DNA of 6,667 bases. Source: an uncultured bacterium (GTDB lineage: Bacteria > Verrucomicrobiota > Kiritimatiellia > UBA8416 > CALETX01). The DNA is taken from positions 1 to 6,667 of the forward strand of contig CALETX010000395.1 in assembly GCA_937920455.1 (NCBI GenBank). Direction: 5' to 3'. Below, one piece after another: positions 1 to 6,459 of the stretch; the stretch's first letter is position 1; every line of letters begins with the position of its first letter. Position numbers and translations under genes: made by a program. Below the pieces are notes generated by a model. It was not told where the DNA came from, searched no databases, and saw nothing but the letters and a program-made list of their open reading frames with translations.

Positions 1-1
1 C

Positions 2-1657
2 CCGAGCATGGAGGTGCGTCCGGCGGATGGAGTCGCCAATTGTTTTGCCGTGATGGGGCCACGGGGTGGCGGCCGGCGAGAAGGGATGGTTTCGGCATCT
101 CGCAGCAGGCAGGGATATGTTCTATGGGTTGGGAAGGAATGTGTGCAGGTTTCAGCCCGCGACTGCGATGGATTGTGGTGGGGTCTTGTGACTCTTCGTC
201 AAATGGTCGAACAAGCGCAATCATGCGGCTGGCTGCCGGAAGTTGAGATTCACGATTGGCCGGCGGTGCCTCTCAGGGGGGTTCATCTTGATCTCAAGGG
301 GTATCAGCCAACGCTTAAGGCCATGATTGATTTTGCGCGGGTTCTTTCAACGCACAAGATCAATGTTATTCTCCTGGAAATCGAAGACAGAATGGTCTTC
401 AAGTCCGTGCATGGCCTTGCTGCTGACGGCGCATTCGACTGCTCTGATCTGCGCAGATTCGCTGATGAGTGCCGCTCGCTTTTTATTGAAGTTATTCCGA
501 AGGTCCAGTGTTTGGCGCACGTGGATTATCTCTTGAAGCACGAACGCTACAGCCGTTTTCGGGAGGCTGGCCATCCGTATCAGTACTGCCCCCGTAATGA
601 GGGCGGATTGGAGCTGTGGAAGGACATGGCGCGCGAGGTCATGGCAGCCTTGCCCGGCGGCCGTTACTTTCACATAGGCGCAGATGAGCCTGAGAATCTT
701 GGCGAGTGTAAGGTTTGCAAGAAACACTCCAAGGCAGATTCATACATGCACAGAGTAGCCAAGTGCATTGACTTTGTAGCAAGCGCCGGAAGGCGGCCGG
801 TCATGTGGGACGATATTTTGCGCAATCTTCACCAGCACATGTCCAACGAGGAAGCTCGCCGGACGTGGGAACTGGGCCGCAAGGCGGTCCTGATGTATTG
901 GGCGTATGGATACGGTGGGAAGGGCAATGAGTTTCCATTCCTGCCGGCATATCTTGACGCCGGAATGGAGGTTTGGGGCGCAAGCGGAGCGTCGGGCTGT
1001 GGCCCGAGCTGGATTCAGGATATACCACCTTTCGAGGAGAGAGCTGCGAATATTGGCGCGTGGGCTGAGACCGCGGCAAGGTTTGGTCTTCATGGCCTGA
1101 TGCATACGGGCTGGACGAGAATAGCGTCGGCCGATCCTCCGGCCGAGCCGCAGGAGGCATGTTGGCTCCCAATTCTTTACGGCGCAGAGACAACGTGGGG
1201 AGGAGGGAGAGTGGAAGGGGGAGCTTGGGTCAAGAAAGCGGCACGCGGGTTCTGGAGAATTGCTGGAGAGAACGTTGCGCCTTTAATGTCGGCCCATGAA
1301 CGCGAACTGCCCGCGGATTTGAGGGCGGCGGCGCGTCGCCAACAAGACAGATGGGCGCTGTTATGCGCGTTGAGTGAAATCGCAACGCATCGTGAAGAGC
1401 GCGGCAGGCTGGTTGAGTGCTGGCAGATGTATCGGCATCCCCTGCGGTATGGCCGACTGGCAGATTATCGCCTTAAGACGGTGTGTGGCAATCTCGAGCA
1501 GTTTGAACGCCGCCGCAAGGAGAGAATCCGCCGAGTCAAAGCAGCGATGGAAAAGTTTTACACACCTGCTACCGTATCAGAATTTCTGGAGTCGAGGTTC
1601 GGGGTTGACGAGGACATCATCGCATCGGTGCGGAATCTGCTGCGAAAAGCTTCATAA
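2..1657 (+). CDS. GH20-family glycosidase (beta-N-acetylhexosaminidase-like), probably 5'-partial
   Basis: Predicted to remove terminal N-acetylhexosamine (or a related sugar) from glycans by the substrate-assisted GH20 mechanism. The frame is open to the left edge; the first ATG is at 8, and residues below count from it. Residues 36-83 resemble the end of the GH20 N-terminal alpha/beta domain (GLWWGLVTLRQM, then EIHDWP). The TIM barrel begins at about residue 88 with LRGVHLDLKG. The catalytic Asp-Glu pair is D226-E227 in HIGADE (222-227), a variant of the H-x-G-G-D-E signature. CKVC (234-237) follows, a cysteine pair I recall from some GH20 relatives. Aromatic stretches MWDD (266-269), MYWAY (296-300) and HTGW (366-369) fit the sugar pocket. 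The last 130 residues are charged and helical. No signal peptide is visible, but the true N-terminus may lie outside the window. Substrate is unknown; hexosaminidase activity is inferred from family only. Confidence 0.85.
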   Translation, partial: PSMEVRPADGVANCFAVMGPRGGGRREGMVSASRSRQGYVLWVGKECVQVSARDCDGLWWGLVTLRQMVEQAQSCGWLPEVEIHDWPAVPLRGVHLDLKGYQPTLKAMIDFARVLSTHKINVILLEIEDRMVFKSVHGLAADGAFDCSDLRRFADECRSLFIEVIPKVQCLAHVDYLLKHERYSRFREAGHPYQYCPRNEGGLELWKDMAREVMAALPGGRYFHIGADEPENLGECKVCKKHSKADSYMHRVAKCIDFVASAGRRPVMWDDILRNLHQHMSNEEARRTWELGRKAVLMYWAYGYGGKGNEFPFLPAYLDAGMEVWGASGASGCGPSWIQDIPPFEERAANIGAWAETAARFGLHGLMHTGWTRIASADPPAEPQEACWLPILYGAETTWGGGRVEGGAWVKKAARGFWRIAGENVAPLMSAHERELPADLRAAARRQQDRWALLCALSEIATHREERGRLVECWQMYRHPLRYGRLADYRLKTVCGNLEQFERRRKERIRRVKAAMEKFYTPATVSEFLESRFGVDEDIIASVRNLLRKAS

Positions 1658-1673
1658 AAAAGCCGGCTGGCGC
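1656..1673 (-). terminator. Weak candidate terminator in the convergent gap (for the secreted-protein gene)
   Basis: Read on the minus strand just after the TGA of the secreted-protein gene, GCC-AGCC-GGC can form a very short 3-bp stem and runs directly into six T's (plus-strand A run 1656-1661). The stem is too short to be convincing alone, but the T run sits where a terminator would be expected. No comparable signal is seen for the plus-strand GH20 gene. Confidence 0.2.
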
Positions 1674-1678
1674 AGATG

Positions 1679-3169
1679 TCAGCGCTGCTTGTTGGCAGGT
1701 TCCGCAGTTACTTCTGTTTCATCTTTCCGCAACAGCCAGGTTTGTCCTTCCGGAGGCGCCGTCAATTGAATTTCTTTTGCGTCTTTCCACGGCTGTATTG
1801 TGAAGGCTGTCTCATTCTTTCCTTGAGTGAAGGCGCGAACTATCGCCTCGTTCTGCAGGCATAGTCCAGACCATATTGGGCCGTCCCATGTCACTTCCGG
1901 CACATCCGTGCACATGATCCGGCCTTCTTCGAGAAACTGGCGGTATTGCAGCATTTCATCGTAAACTGACACGGCGTCTTCAACCTCCTCTACTGCTATT
2001 TCCGGGTGCCTGGGCCGCGGTTCGTTGAATATCTGCATGGAATCAGCTCCGCGCAGCCAAATGTGGCGGAGTATTTCCCGATAACGTGTGCGGGAAAGGA
2101 TTGGCACTTTCTCGTCGTCCACATCGGGGCAATACCTGCATACCCACGGTACGCATTGTTTATGGGGATTAAGCTTGATTGAATTTTCAGCATGAGCCGA
2201 TACTTGTCCGAGCATTATTGACGTATAAAGTCTGTCCATGTGCTTCTGGTCCAGAGGATAGTTCCAGTTAGTACTCCAGTGCTCCTGGTAATAAATGTCG
2301 TTTCCATAAGCGACGGGGTTGGCGGCGGTGAACAGGCCCAGCGACATAGGTGGAAACTTCCAGGTGCCCCAGCATGAGGGGGTTGGACGCTCGGGCGTTG
2401 AATAGACCTTCTCCCAGTCGGTCACGGAACAAGCGGGATAAATTTCCAGAATTGGGGCAGCGAGATACGCGCTGAAGAGATCAGACCTGAGTGACATGAT
2501 AAACTTGACGTATTCGTCCCAAGACTCCAGGACGGGTGGTGGGAACAGCGTCACGCATCTTGAACACGCTCTTGCTTGTTCCCATCGGCCCTTTGACCAG
2601 ACAAGCGGCTCGACTTCCCAATCCAGCCATGCCGCGCTCACATAAATGCCGGCGTCCCTGTACTTGCGGAGCGTATTGCGAACCTCGTCGGCTTTGGCCT
2701 GCCAACCGGCAAAAAGCAATGGACAGGGATAGTGACGATCGCCCTTGGCAATCTGGAATCCTGGCGGCAACTTATGAAGCGGATCATGCCCGAGCTCATA
2801 GGGGCCGTTCCCACCCCATCCCTCCACAAAAACAACCGCTGCTCCGGCTGCCTGGATGGCCTTGGCCATTTCGAGGTAAGATTCATTGAGAGGGATTCGC
2901 TGCGTAAGTCCGCGGCGCGCCAACTCACGGTATATTTCAGCAGGAAGAGGTTTCTTTTCGCGGAATGATGTATCGTTCGTGCTCATGACAAACGCGGGCC
3001 ATGTAATCATGGGCAGACGTCCCGTATAGTTATTTGAAAGGGGAGGAACCCGCCGCAATACGTCTGGGACGGTCCACCGGCATGGTTCGTCAGCACTCGA
3101 CATTGAACAAACTCCTGTAACGACAATGCACATCATCCATGCAAGTGCAGGTACTGATATGGACTTCAT
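1679..3169 (-). CDS. Secreted protein of unknown family, possibly a TIM-barrel glycoside hydrolase
   Basis: I do not recognise a named family. The 496-residue product starts with a Sec signal peptide: K2, a hydrophobic core at about residues 6-20, and a probable signal peptidase I site after A26 (SSA|DEP). C21 is preceded by V, so it does not make a good lipobox. The mature part alternates short hydrophobic strands and helices as in an alpha/beta barrel: AAVVFVEGWGG (110-120), DAGIYVSAAWLDWE (172-185), AHAENSIKLNP (325-335) and a late GADSMQIFNEP (374-384). D183-W184-E185 and E383 are candidate catalytic acids. It is rich in Trp and has CxxC-like pairs at 202/205 and 344/347, plausible for an exported carbohydrate-active protein. 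The last 70 residues look like a beta-rich tail. The start is supported by AAGGAG seven bases upstream. It converges on the GH20 gene, so the two are not co-transcribed. Hydrolase function is inference. Confidence 0.85.
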   Translation of the reverse strand: MKSISVPALAWMMCIVVTGVCSMSSADEPCRWTVPDVLRRVPPLSNNYTGRLPMITWPAFVMSTNDTSFREKKPLPAEIYRELARRGLTQRIPLNESYLEMAKAIQAAGAAVVFVEGWGGNGPYELGHDPLHKLPPGFQIAKGDRHYPCPLLFAGWQAKADEVRNTLRKYRDAGIYVSAAWLDWEVEPLVWSKGRWEQARACSRCVTLFPPPVLESWDEYVKFIMSLRSDLFSAYLAAPILEIYPACSVTDWEKVYSTPERPTPSCWGTWKFPPMSLGLFTAANPVAYGNDIYYQEHWSTNWNYPLDQKHMDRLYTSIMLGQVSAHAENSIKLNPHKQCVPWVCRYCPDVDDEKVPILSRTRYREILRHIWLRGADSMQIFNEPRPRHPEIAVEEVEDAVSVYDEMLQYRQFLEEGRIMCTDVPEVTWDGPIWSGLCLQNEAIVRAFTQGKNETAFTIQPWKDAKEIQLTAPPEGQTWLLRKDETEVTAEPANKQR

Positions 3170-3176
3170 GACTCAA

Positions 3177-3182
3177 CTCCTT
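3177..3182 (-). promoter_or_regulatory. Strong Shine-Dalgarno site for the secreted-protein gene
   Basis: On the minus strand AAGGAG lies 7 bases before the ATG at 3169-3167. This fixes the start, and the signal peptide directly after that start agrees with it. Confidence 0.8.
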
Positions 3183-3200
3183 CCCTTTGTCAATACCAGG

Positions 3201-3214
3201 CCAAGATACCTTGG
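3201..3214. repeat. Inverted repeat in the divergent control region (possible operator)
   Basis: CCAAG-ATAC-CTTGG is a perfect 5-bp inverted repeat with a 4-base spacer, 32 bases upstream of the secreted-protein start. The heptamer CCAGGCC overlaps its left edge (3196-3202) and recurs at 3259-3265, exactly 63 bases away. The arrangement could be a regulator site serving either divergent gene. Repeats this short can arise by chance, and no known regulator motif is recognised. Confidence 0.25.
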
Positions 3215-3271
3215 ATTCTGATGCTTGACCAGAAACGATGCGTCACTTTGCATTTTTGCCAGGCCTTATGA

Positions 3272-3303
3272 TTGTGATTCAACATCGCGGATGATCTTAT
3301 AAA
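3272..3303 (+). promoter_or_regulatory. Weak candidate promoter for the deoA-cdd-phoH operon
   Basis: TTGTGA (3272-3277) and TATAAA (3298-3303) resemble -35 and -10 boxes, but the 20-base spacer is longer than the usual 16-18. Transcription would begin near 3310, giving a leader of about 58 bases to the ATG at 3368. The -10 match is good and the -35 is poor. The organism's own sigma-factor preferences are unknown. Confidence 0.25.
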
Positions 3304-3352
3304 TGTGTATTTGAGTGGGCGAAAGATTTTTATCCTGCATTTTCAAGACAAT

Positions 3353-3357
3353 GAGGG
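3353..3357 (+). promoter_or_regulatory. Shine-Dalgarno site supporting the deoA start at 3368
   Basis: GAGGG ends 10 bases before the ATG at 3368. It is the best ribosome-binding match among the candidate starts of this gene (GTG 3305, ATG 3368, ATG 3377, ATG 3398). Confidence 0.5.
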
Positions 3358-3367
3358 CCGGTTGACA

Positions 3368-4699
3368 ATGGCTTCTATGTGGGATTATGGTTATGGCATG
3401 ATTCCTGCCTGGCTAATCGAAAAGAAGAGGGATGGGCAACGTCTTTCGGACGATGAGATAAGGTTTTTTGTTGAAGGTTTCACAGAGGGCCGGATTCCTG
3501 ATTACCAGATGGCGGCCCTTGCCATGGCTGTTTATTTCCGGGGTATGGACGACAGGGAGACCACTGTTTTAACCGAGGCGATGATGAAATCCGGCGAGGT
3601 TTTGGATCTTTCGCGGATACCGCTTCCCAAGGTAGACAAACATTCCACGGGTGGGATTGGCGACAAGACCTCTCTCATACTTGCGCCATGGGTGGCCTGT
3701 TGTGGTGTGGCTGTGCCGATGATTTCTGGCCGCGGTCTTGGAATCACCGGCGGTACACTGGACAAGCTTGATTCCATACCTGGTTACAGAACGAATCTTT
3801 CACCGAAAGAATTTGTGGAGATCGTTGCCATCTGCGGATGTTCAATAATCGGTCAAACCGAAACACTGGCTCCGGCTGACAAGAAGCTGTATGCTTTACG
3901 TGACGTGACAGGCACTGTCCCGTCTGTTCCATTGATTGCGGCCAGCATCATGTCGAAGAAACTTGCAGAAGGCATTGACGGACTTGTTCTCGATGTCAAA
4001 TGCGGACGAGGAGCCTTTATGAAGGATCTCGCATCCGCGCGACTCCTTGGAGCCACTATGTGTTCCATAGGGCGTCGAATGGGGAAGAATGTTTCAGTAG
4101 TCATTACAGATATGAACGAACCTCTCGGTCAGGCAGCAGGGAATGCAGTTGAGGTTGTTGAATGCATCATGGCTTTGAAAGGTGAGGGGCCGGTGGATCT
4201 CATGGAAGTGACCGCCGCGCTGGCTGAGGAGATGTTACTTGCTGGAAGGGTTGTTTCTGTCAGGGAAGAGGCGAGACGAATCCTCAAAGATGCTTTGGAG
4301 AGCGGAAGGGCCTTGGAAAAATTCAAGCAGATGGTGCAGCTTCACGGCGGCGATCCAGGGGTGGTGGATGATCCAGCTTTGCTGCCTTCTGCTTCCTTCA
4401 AGAAGGCAGTACTGGCACCACGGAGCGGGGTGGTGCAGTCGGTGGATGCCGAATCGGTGGGCCGGGCGTGTGTGCTTTTGGGCGCGGGTCGCCGTGTTGC
4501 GAGCGAGGGCGTTGACTATGGCGCCGGCGTGACGGACATTGCAAAGGTTGGGGAGCGTGTGGAGAAGTCAGAACCGCTAGCTTTCGCGCATTCTTCGGAC
4601 GAGAAGCGCCTGGAGGAGGCCTTGGCTTGCCTGGAGGGTGCTTTTATTGTGGCCGATGAAGCCCCTAAGCCACGCACTCGCGTTCTGGAGATGCTATGA
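3368..4699 (+). CDS. deoA: Thymidine / pyrimidine-nucleoside phosphorylase
   Basis: Reversibly splits thymidine, and possibly (deoxy)uridine, with phosphate into the base and (deoxy)ribose-1-phosphate in the cytoplasm. From ATG 3368 the product is 443 residues (family about 430-440). It shows the helical N-domain (IEKKRDG, IPDYQMAALAMAVYF), phosphate-binding KHSTGG (91-96), the family signature from S120 (SGRGLGITGGTLDKLD), and LYALRDVTGTV with pyrimidine-binding R178, S193 and K197, which line up with E. coli R171, S186 and K190. The C-terminal PYNP domain spans about residues 348-443. Most of the sequence resembles Bacillus Pdp more than E. coli DeoA, yet M118 sits where thymidine phosphorylases have Met and Bacillus Pdp has Lys. 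The usual His after GLG is I126 and the signature's last Glu is D135. ATG 3398 would reproduce the Bacillus N-terminus exactly (433 aa); 3368 is preferred for its Shine-Dalgarno site. Its stop overlaps the cdd start. Confidence 0.95.
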   Translation: MASMWDYGYGMIPAWLIEKKRDGQRLSDDEIRFFVEGFTEGRIPDYQMAALAMAVYFRGMDDRETTVLTEAMMKSGEVLDLSRIPLPKVDKHSTGGIGDKTSLILAPWVACCGVAVPMISGRGLGITGGTLDKLDSIPGYRTNLSPKEFVEIVAICGCSIIGQTETLAPADKKLYALRDVTGTVPSVPLIAASIMSKKLAEGIDGLVLDVKCGRGAFMKDLASARLLGATMCSIGRRMGKNVSVVITDMNEPLGQAAGNAVEVVECIMALKGEGPVDLMEVTAALAEEMLLAGRVVSVREEARRILKDALESGRALEKFKQMVQLHGGDPGVVDDPALLPSASFKKAVLAPRSGVVQSVDAESVGRACVLLGAGRRVASEGVDYGAGVTDIAKVGERVEKSEPLAFAHSSDEKRLEEALACLEGAFIVADEAPKPRTRVLEML

Positions 4700-5130
4700 A
4701 AATTGGTCGCCACAAGGGTACTGGCAGATATCTTATAAGAGAGGCGCGCAGAGCAGCCAAGAATGCTTACTGCCCTTATTCACGTTTTGCTGTGGGAGCT
4801 GCCATTTTGAGCTCAGACGGCCGCGTTTTTTCGGGAGCGAACGTGGAAAATTCGTCATACGGCCTCACCGTATGCGCGGAGCGAAGCGCAATCGTGGCTG
4901 CGGTGTCTGCTGGGGCAAGGGAGTTCCTGGCGATTGCGGTGGTTGGTGGAGGACGCCAGACGTCCATCCTGCCATGTGGAGCGTGTCTTCAGTTTCTGTC
5001 CGAGTTTTGTGGCGCGAAAATGCCAGTTTTTTTGGCGCCGCTTCGCGGGGGGGCTGGGCGCATGACTGTTCTCGGCAAGCTGCTTCCTAGCGCTTTTATG
5101 TTTAAAAAGAAGGGCGTCGTTGAGACATGA
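4696..5130 (+). CDS. cdd: Cytidine deaminase (zinc-dependent, short homotetrameric type)
   Basis: Hydrolytically deaminates cytidine and deoxycytidine to uridine and deoxyuridine, which then become substrates for a pyrimidine-nucleoside phosphorylase. The 144-residue length fits the short single-domain class (about 130-150) rather than the E. coli type (about 294). Visible motifs are CPYSRFAVGAA (26-36), NVENSSYG (49-56) with the substrate-binding Asn and Glu, C60-A61-E62 carrying one zinc ligand and the catalytic glutamate, and PCGAC (93-97) with zinc ligands C94 and C97. The three-cysteine zinc site is therefore intact. The ATG lies inside the end of deoA (ATGA, 4-base overlap), with GGAG at 4687-4690 five bases upstream, so translation is probably coupled. 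The gene's own stop overlaps the next start in the same way. Confidence 0.97.
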   Translation: MKIGRHKGTGRYLIREARRAAKNAYCPYSRFAVGAAILSSDGRVFSGANVENSSYGLTVCAERSAIVAAVSAGAREFLAIAVVGGGRQTSILPCGACLQFLSEFCGAKMPVFLAPLRGGAGRMTVLGKLLPSAFMFKKKGVVET

Positions 5131-6455
5131 TCAAAACATTCGTCCTTGATACAAATGTGCTGTTGCATAATGCGGATTCGATTTTTGGTTTTGCGGACAA
5201 TACTATTGTTCTGCCCATGGCTGTTATGGAAGAGCTGGATCGCTTTAAGTCGCGTCACGACGAGCTGGGCAGGAATGCCAGGCAGGTTATACGTTCGTTG
5301 GATGGGCTGCGCGCCACTGGAAGCCTCAAGGACGGCGCTCCCACGCCGGGAGGTGGCAGATTGCGCATATTGCTTGAGGAGGACGTTTGCGATGGCATTG
5401 CTCTTGACGAGCGTGTTACCGACAACCGGATTCTCAGGCTTGCATACGCCCTGCATAGGAAGGGCGATAACGTGATATTTGTAAGCAAAGACATAAATGC
5501 CAGGCTGAAGGCTGACGCTCTGGGGATACCGGCGGAGGATTTCGAGAGTCAGAAGGTGAATATTGAGGAGCTGTACAGCGGCTATTCCGAAATCACCGTC
5601 ACTGGCTCGCTCATAGACGCTTTTTTCAAGAACAAGACTCTCCAGGCTGATGAGCTGCGATTTCGTCCCAACGAGTTTGTGCTGATGAAAGACCAGCGCA
5701 ATGAGCGAAGGACAGCTCTTGGCCGCATGCTCAGGCAGGGAGTTATAACGCATCTTTCCAACAGGTACGACAATATCTGGAACATTCAGGCACGCAACAA
5801 GGAGCAGCGTCTGGCTTTGGAGCTGCTGATGGATCCGGACGTCCACATTGTTACGATTGTCGGTCAGGCGGGCACAGGGAAGACGTTGTTGGCGCTTGCG
5901 GCTGGTTTGCAAGCCACCTTGCAACACAGACGATACGATCGGATTCTTGTATCGCGTCCGGTGATTCCAATGGGCAAGGATATAGGGTATCTGCCTGGGG
6001 CAAAGGAGGAGAAACTTGCGCCATGGATGCAACCGATATACGATAATCTTATGTATCTGCTGCGGGACAGCGGTTCAGATAAGTCAGGCCGCCGGCGCAA
6101 GAGCAAGGAAACTGCGCGTGATCGGGCTGAACGGCTTCTTTCGGAGAATGTGATTGTGCTGGAGGCATTGACCTATATTCGCGGCAGAAACATACCTGGG
6201 CAGTACGTTATTATTGACGAGGCGCAGAATCTTACGCCGCATGAGGTGAAGACTGTTATCAGCCGCGCAGGCGAGAACACAAAAATGGTGCTCACGGGGG
6301 ACCCTTGGCAGATAGACAATCCCTACCTGGACGCTTCAAGCAACGGCCTGATATATGCCGCGGAACGTCTGAAAGACCATCCTATTCATGGGCATGTTAC
6401 CCTCAAGAACAGCGTGCGCAGCGCGCTGGCGGCAGTGGCCGCCGAGCGTTTATAA
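5127..6455 (+). CDS. PIN domain-PhoH ATPase fusion (PhoH2/YlaK type): predicted RNase plus RNA helicase/ATPase
   Basis: The N-terminal PIN nuclease domain (about 1-150) keeps its acidic metal-binding set: D8 in VLDTNVLLH, E35 in MEELDRFK, D99 in VTDNRIL and D122 in VSKDINA. After a linker (about 150-220) comes the PhoH P-loop domain, with Walker A GQAGTGKT (246-253), SRPVIPMGKDIGYLPG (276-291), Walker B VIIDEAQN (361-368), the TGDPWQID segment (390-397) and a terminal SVRSALA with R431. A basic stretch at 320-337 interrupts the ATPase domain. At 442 residues it matches this two-domain family. Mycobacterial PhoH2 proteins of this design are reported as RNA helicase/RNases; the PhoH name does not imply a phosphate-starvation role. 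Both domains look catalytically intact. The ATG overlaps the cdd stop (ATGA), with AAGGG 12 bases upstream and only weak pairing nearer. Position as third gene of a pyrimidine-salvage operon is notable. Confidence 0.95.
   Translation: MIKTFVLDTNVLLHNADSIFGFADNTIVLPMAVMEELDRFKSRHDELGRNARQVIRSLDGLRATGSLKDGAPTPGGGRLRILLEEDVCDGIALDERVTDNRILRLAYALHRKGDNVIFVSKDINARLKADALGIPAEDFESQKVNIEELYSGYSEITVTGSLIDAFFKNKTLQADELRFRPNEFVLMKDQRNERRTALGRMLRQGVITHLSNRYDNIWNIQARNKEQRLALELLMDPDVHIVTIVGQAGTGKTLLALAAGLQATLQHRRYDRILVSRPVIPMGKDIGYLPGAKEEKLAPWMQPIYDNLMYLLRDSGSDKSGRRRKSKETARDRAERLLSENVIVLEALTYIRGRNIPGQYVIIDEAQNLTPHEVKTVISRAGENTKMVLTGDPWQIDNPYLDASSNGLIYAAERLKDHPIHGHVTLKNSVRSALAAVAAERL
6428..6443 (+). terminator. 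GC-rich hairpin at the 3' end of the PIN-PhoH gene, possible terminator
   Basis: GGCGGC-AGTG-GCCGCC forms a perfect 6-bp stem with a 4-base loop, inside the last codons of the PIN-PhoH gene. It is followed after five bases by a weak TTTAT. A second copy of GGCCGCC at 6473-6479 runs straight into CTTTCTTTT-like sequence (6479-6487) and could pair instead with GGCGGC, which would make a better but long-looped terminator inside the opposing gene. With a 4-base intergenic gap there is nowhere else to terminate. The stem also encodes Ala-rich sequence, so it may be a coding by-product. Confidence 0.25.
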
Positions 6456-6459
6456 GTAA

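Noticed and set aside
801..1193. Minus-strand open frames of 120-130 codons inside the GH20 gene.
   Set aside because: They are antisense to a clear GH20 reading frame and encode low-complexity Arg/Pro/Ser-rich sequence without motifs.
3107..3121. Possible lipoprotein cleavage at C21 of the secreted protein.
   Set aside because: The residue before the cysteine is Val rather than Gly, Ala or Ser, while SSA at 24-26 gives a better signal peptidase I site.
3189..3194. TTGACA on the minus strand just upstream of the secreted-protein gene.
   Set aside because: It overlaps the area immediately before the Shine-Dalgarno site, so the matching -10 would fall inside the coding region and the transcript would lose the start codon.
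3305..3367. A GTG start at 3305 adding 21 residues to the phosphorylase.
   Set aside because: The extra residues match nothing in the family, the GTG has only a weak upstream ribosome-binding match, and it directly follows the possible -10 box at 3298-3303.
3368..4699. The phosphorylase as an archaeal-type AMP phosphorylase.
   Set aside because: It has the bacterial nucleoside phosphorylase signature and length (about 440 residues), and lacks the extra N-terminal domain of the roughly 500-residue AMP phosphorylases.
5127..5600. The PIN domain as a VapC-like toxin of a toxin-antitoxin pair.
   Set aside because: It is fused in frame to a full PhoH ATPase, and the gene before it is cytidine deaminase, not an antitoxin.
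4989..6032. A 347-residue open frame on the minus strand across the cdd end and the PIN-PhoH gene.
   Set aside because: It lies antisense to two genes with intact catalytic motifs. Its translation shows no recognisable domain, and nothing supports a ribosome-binding site.
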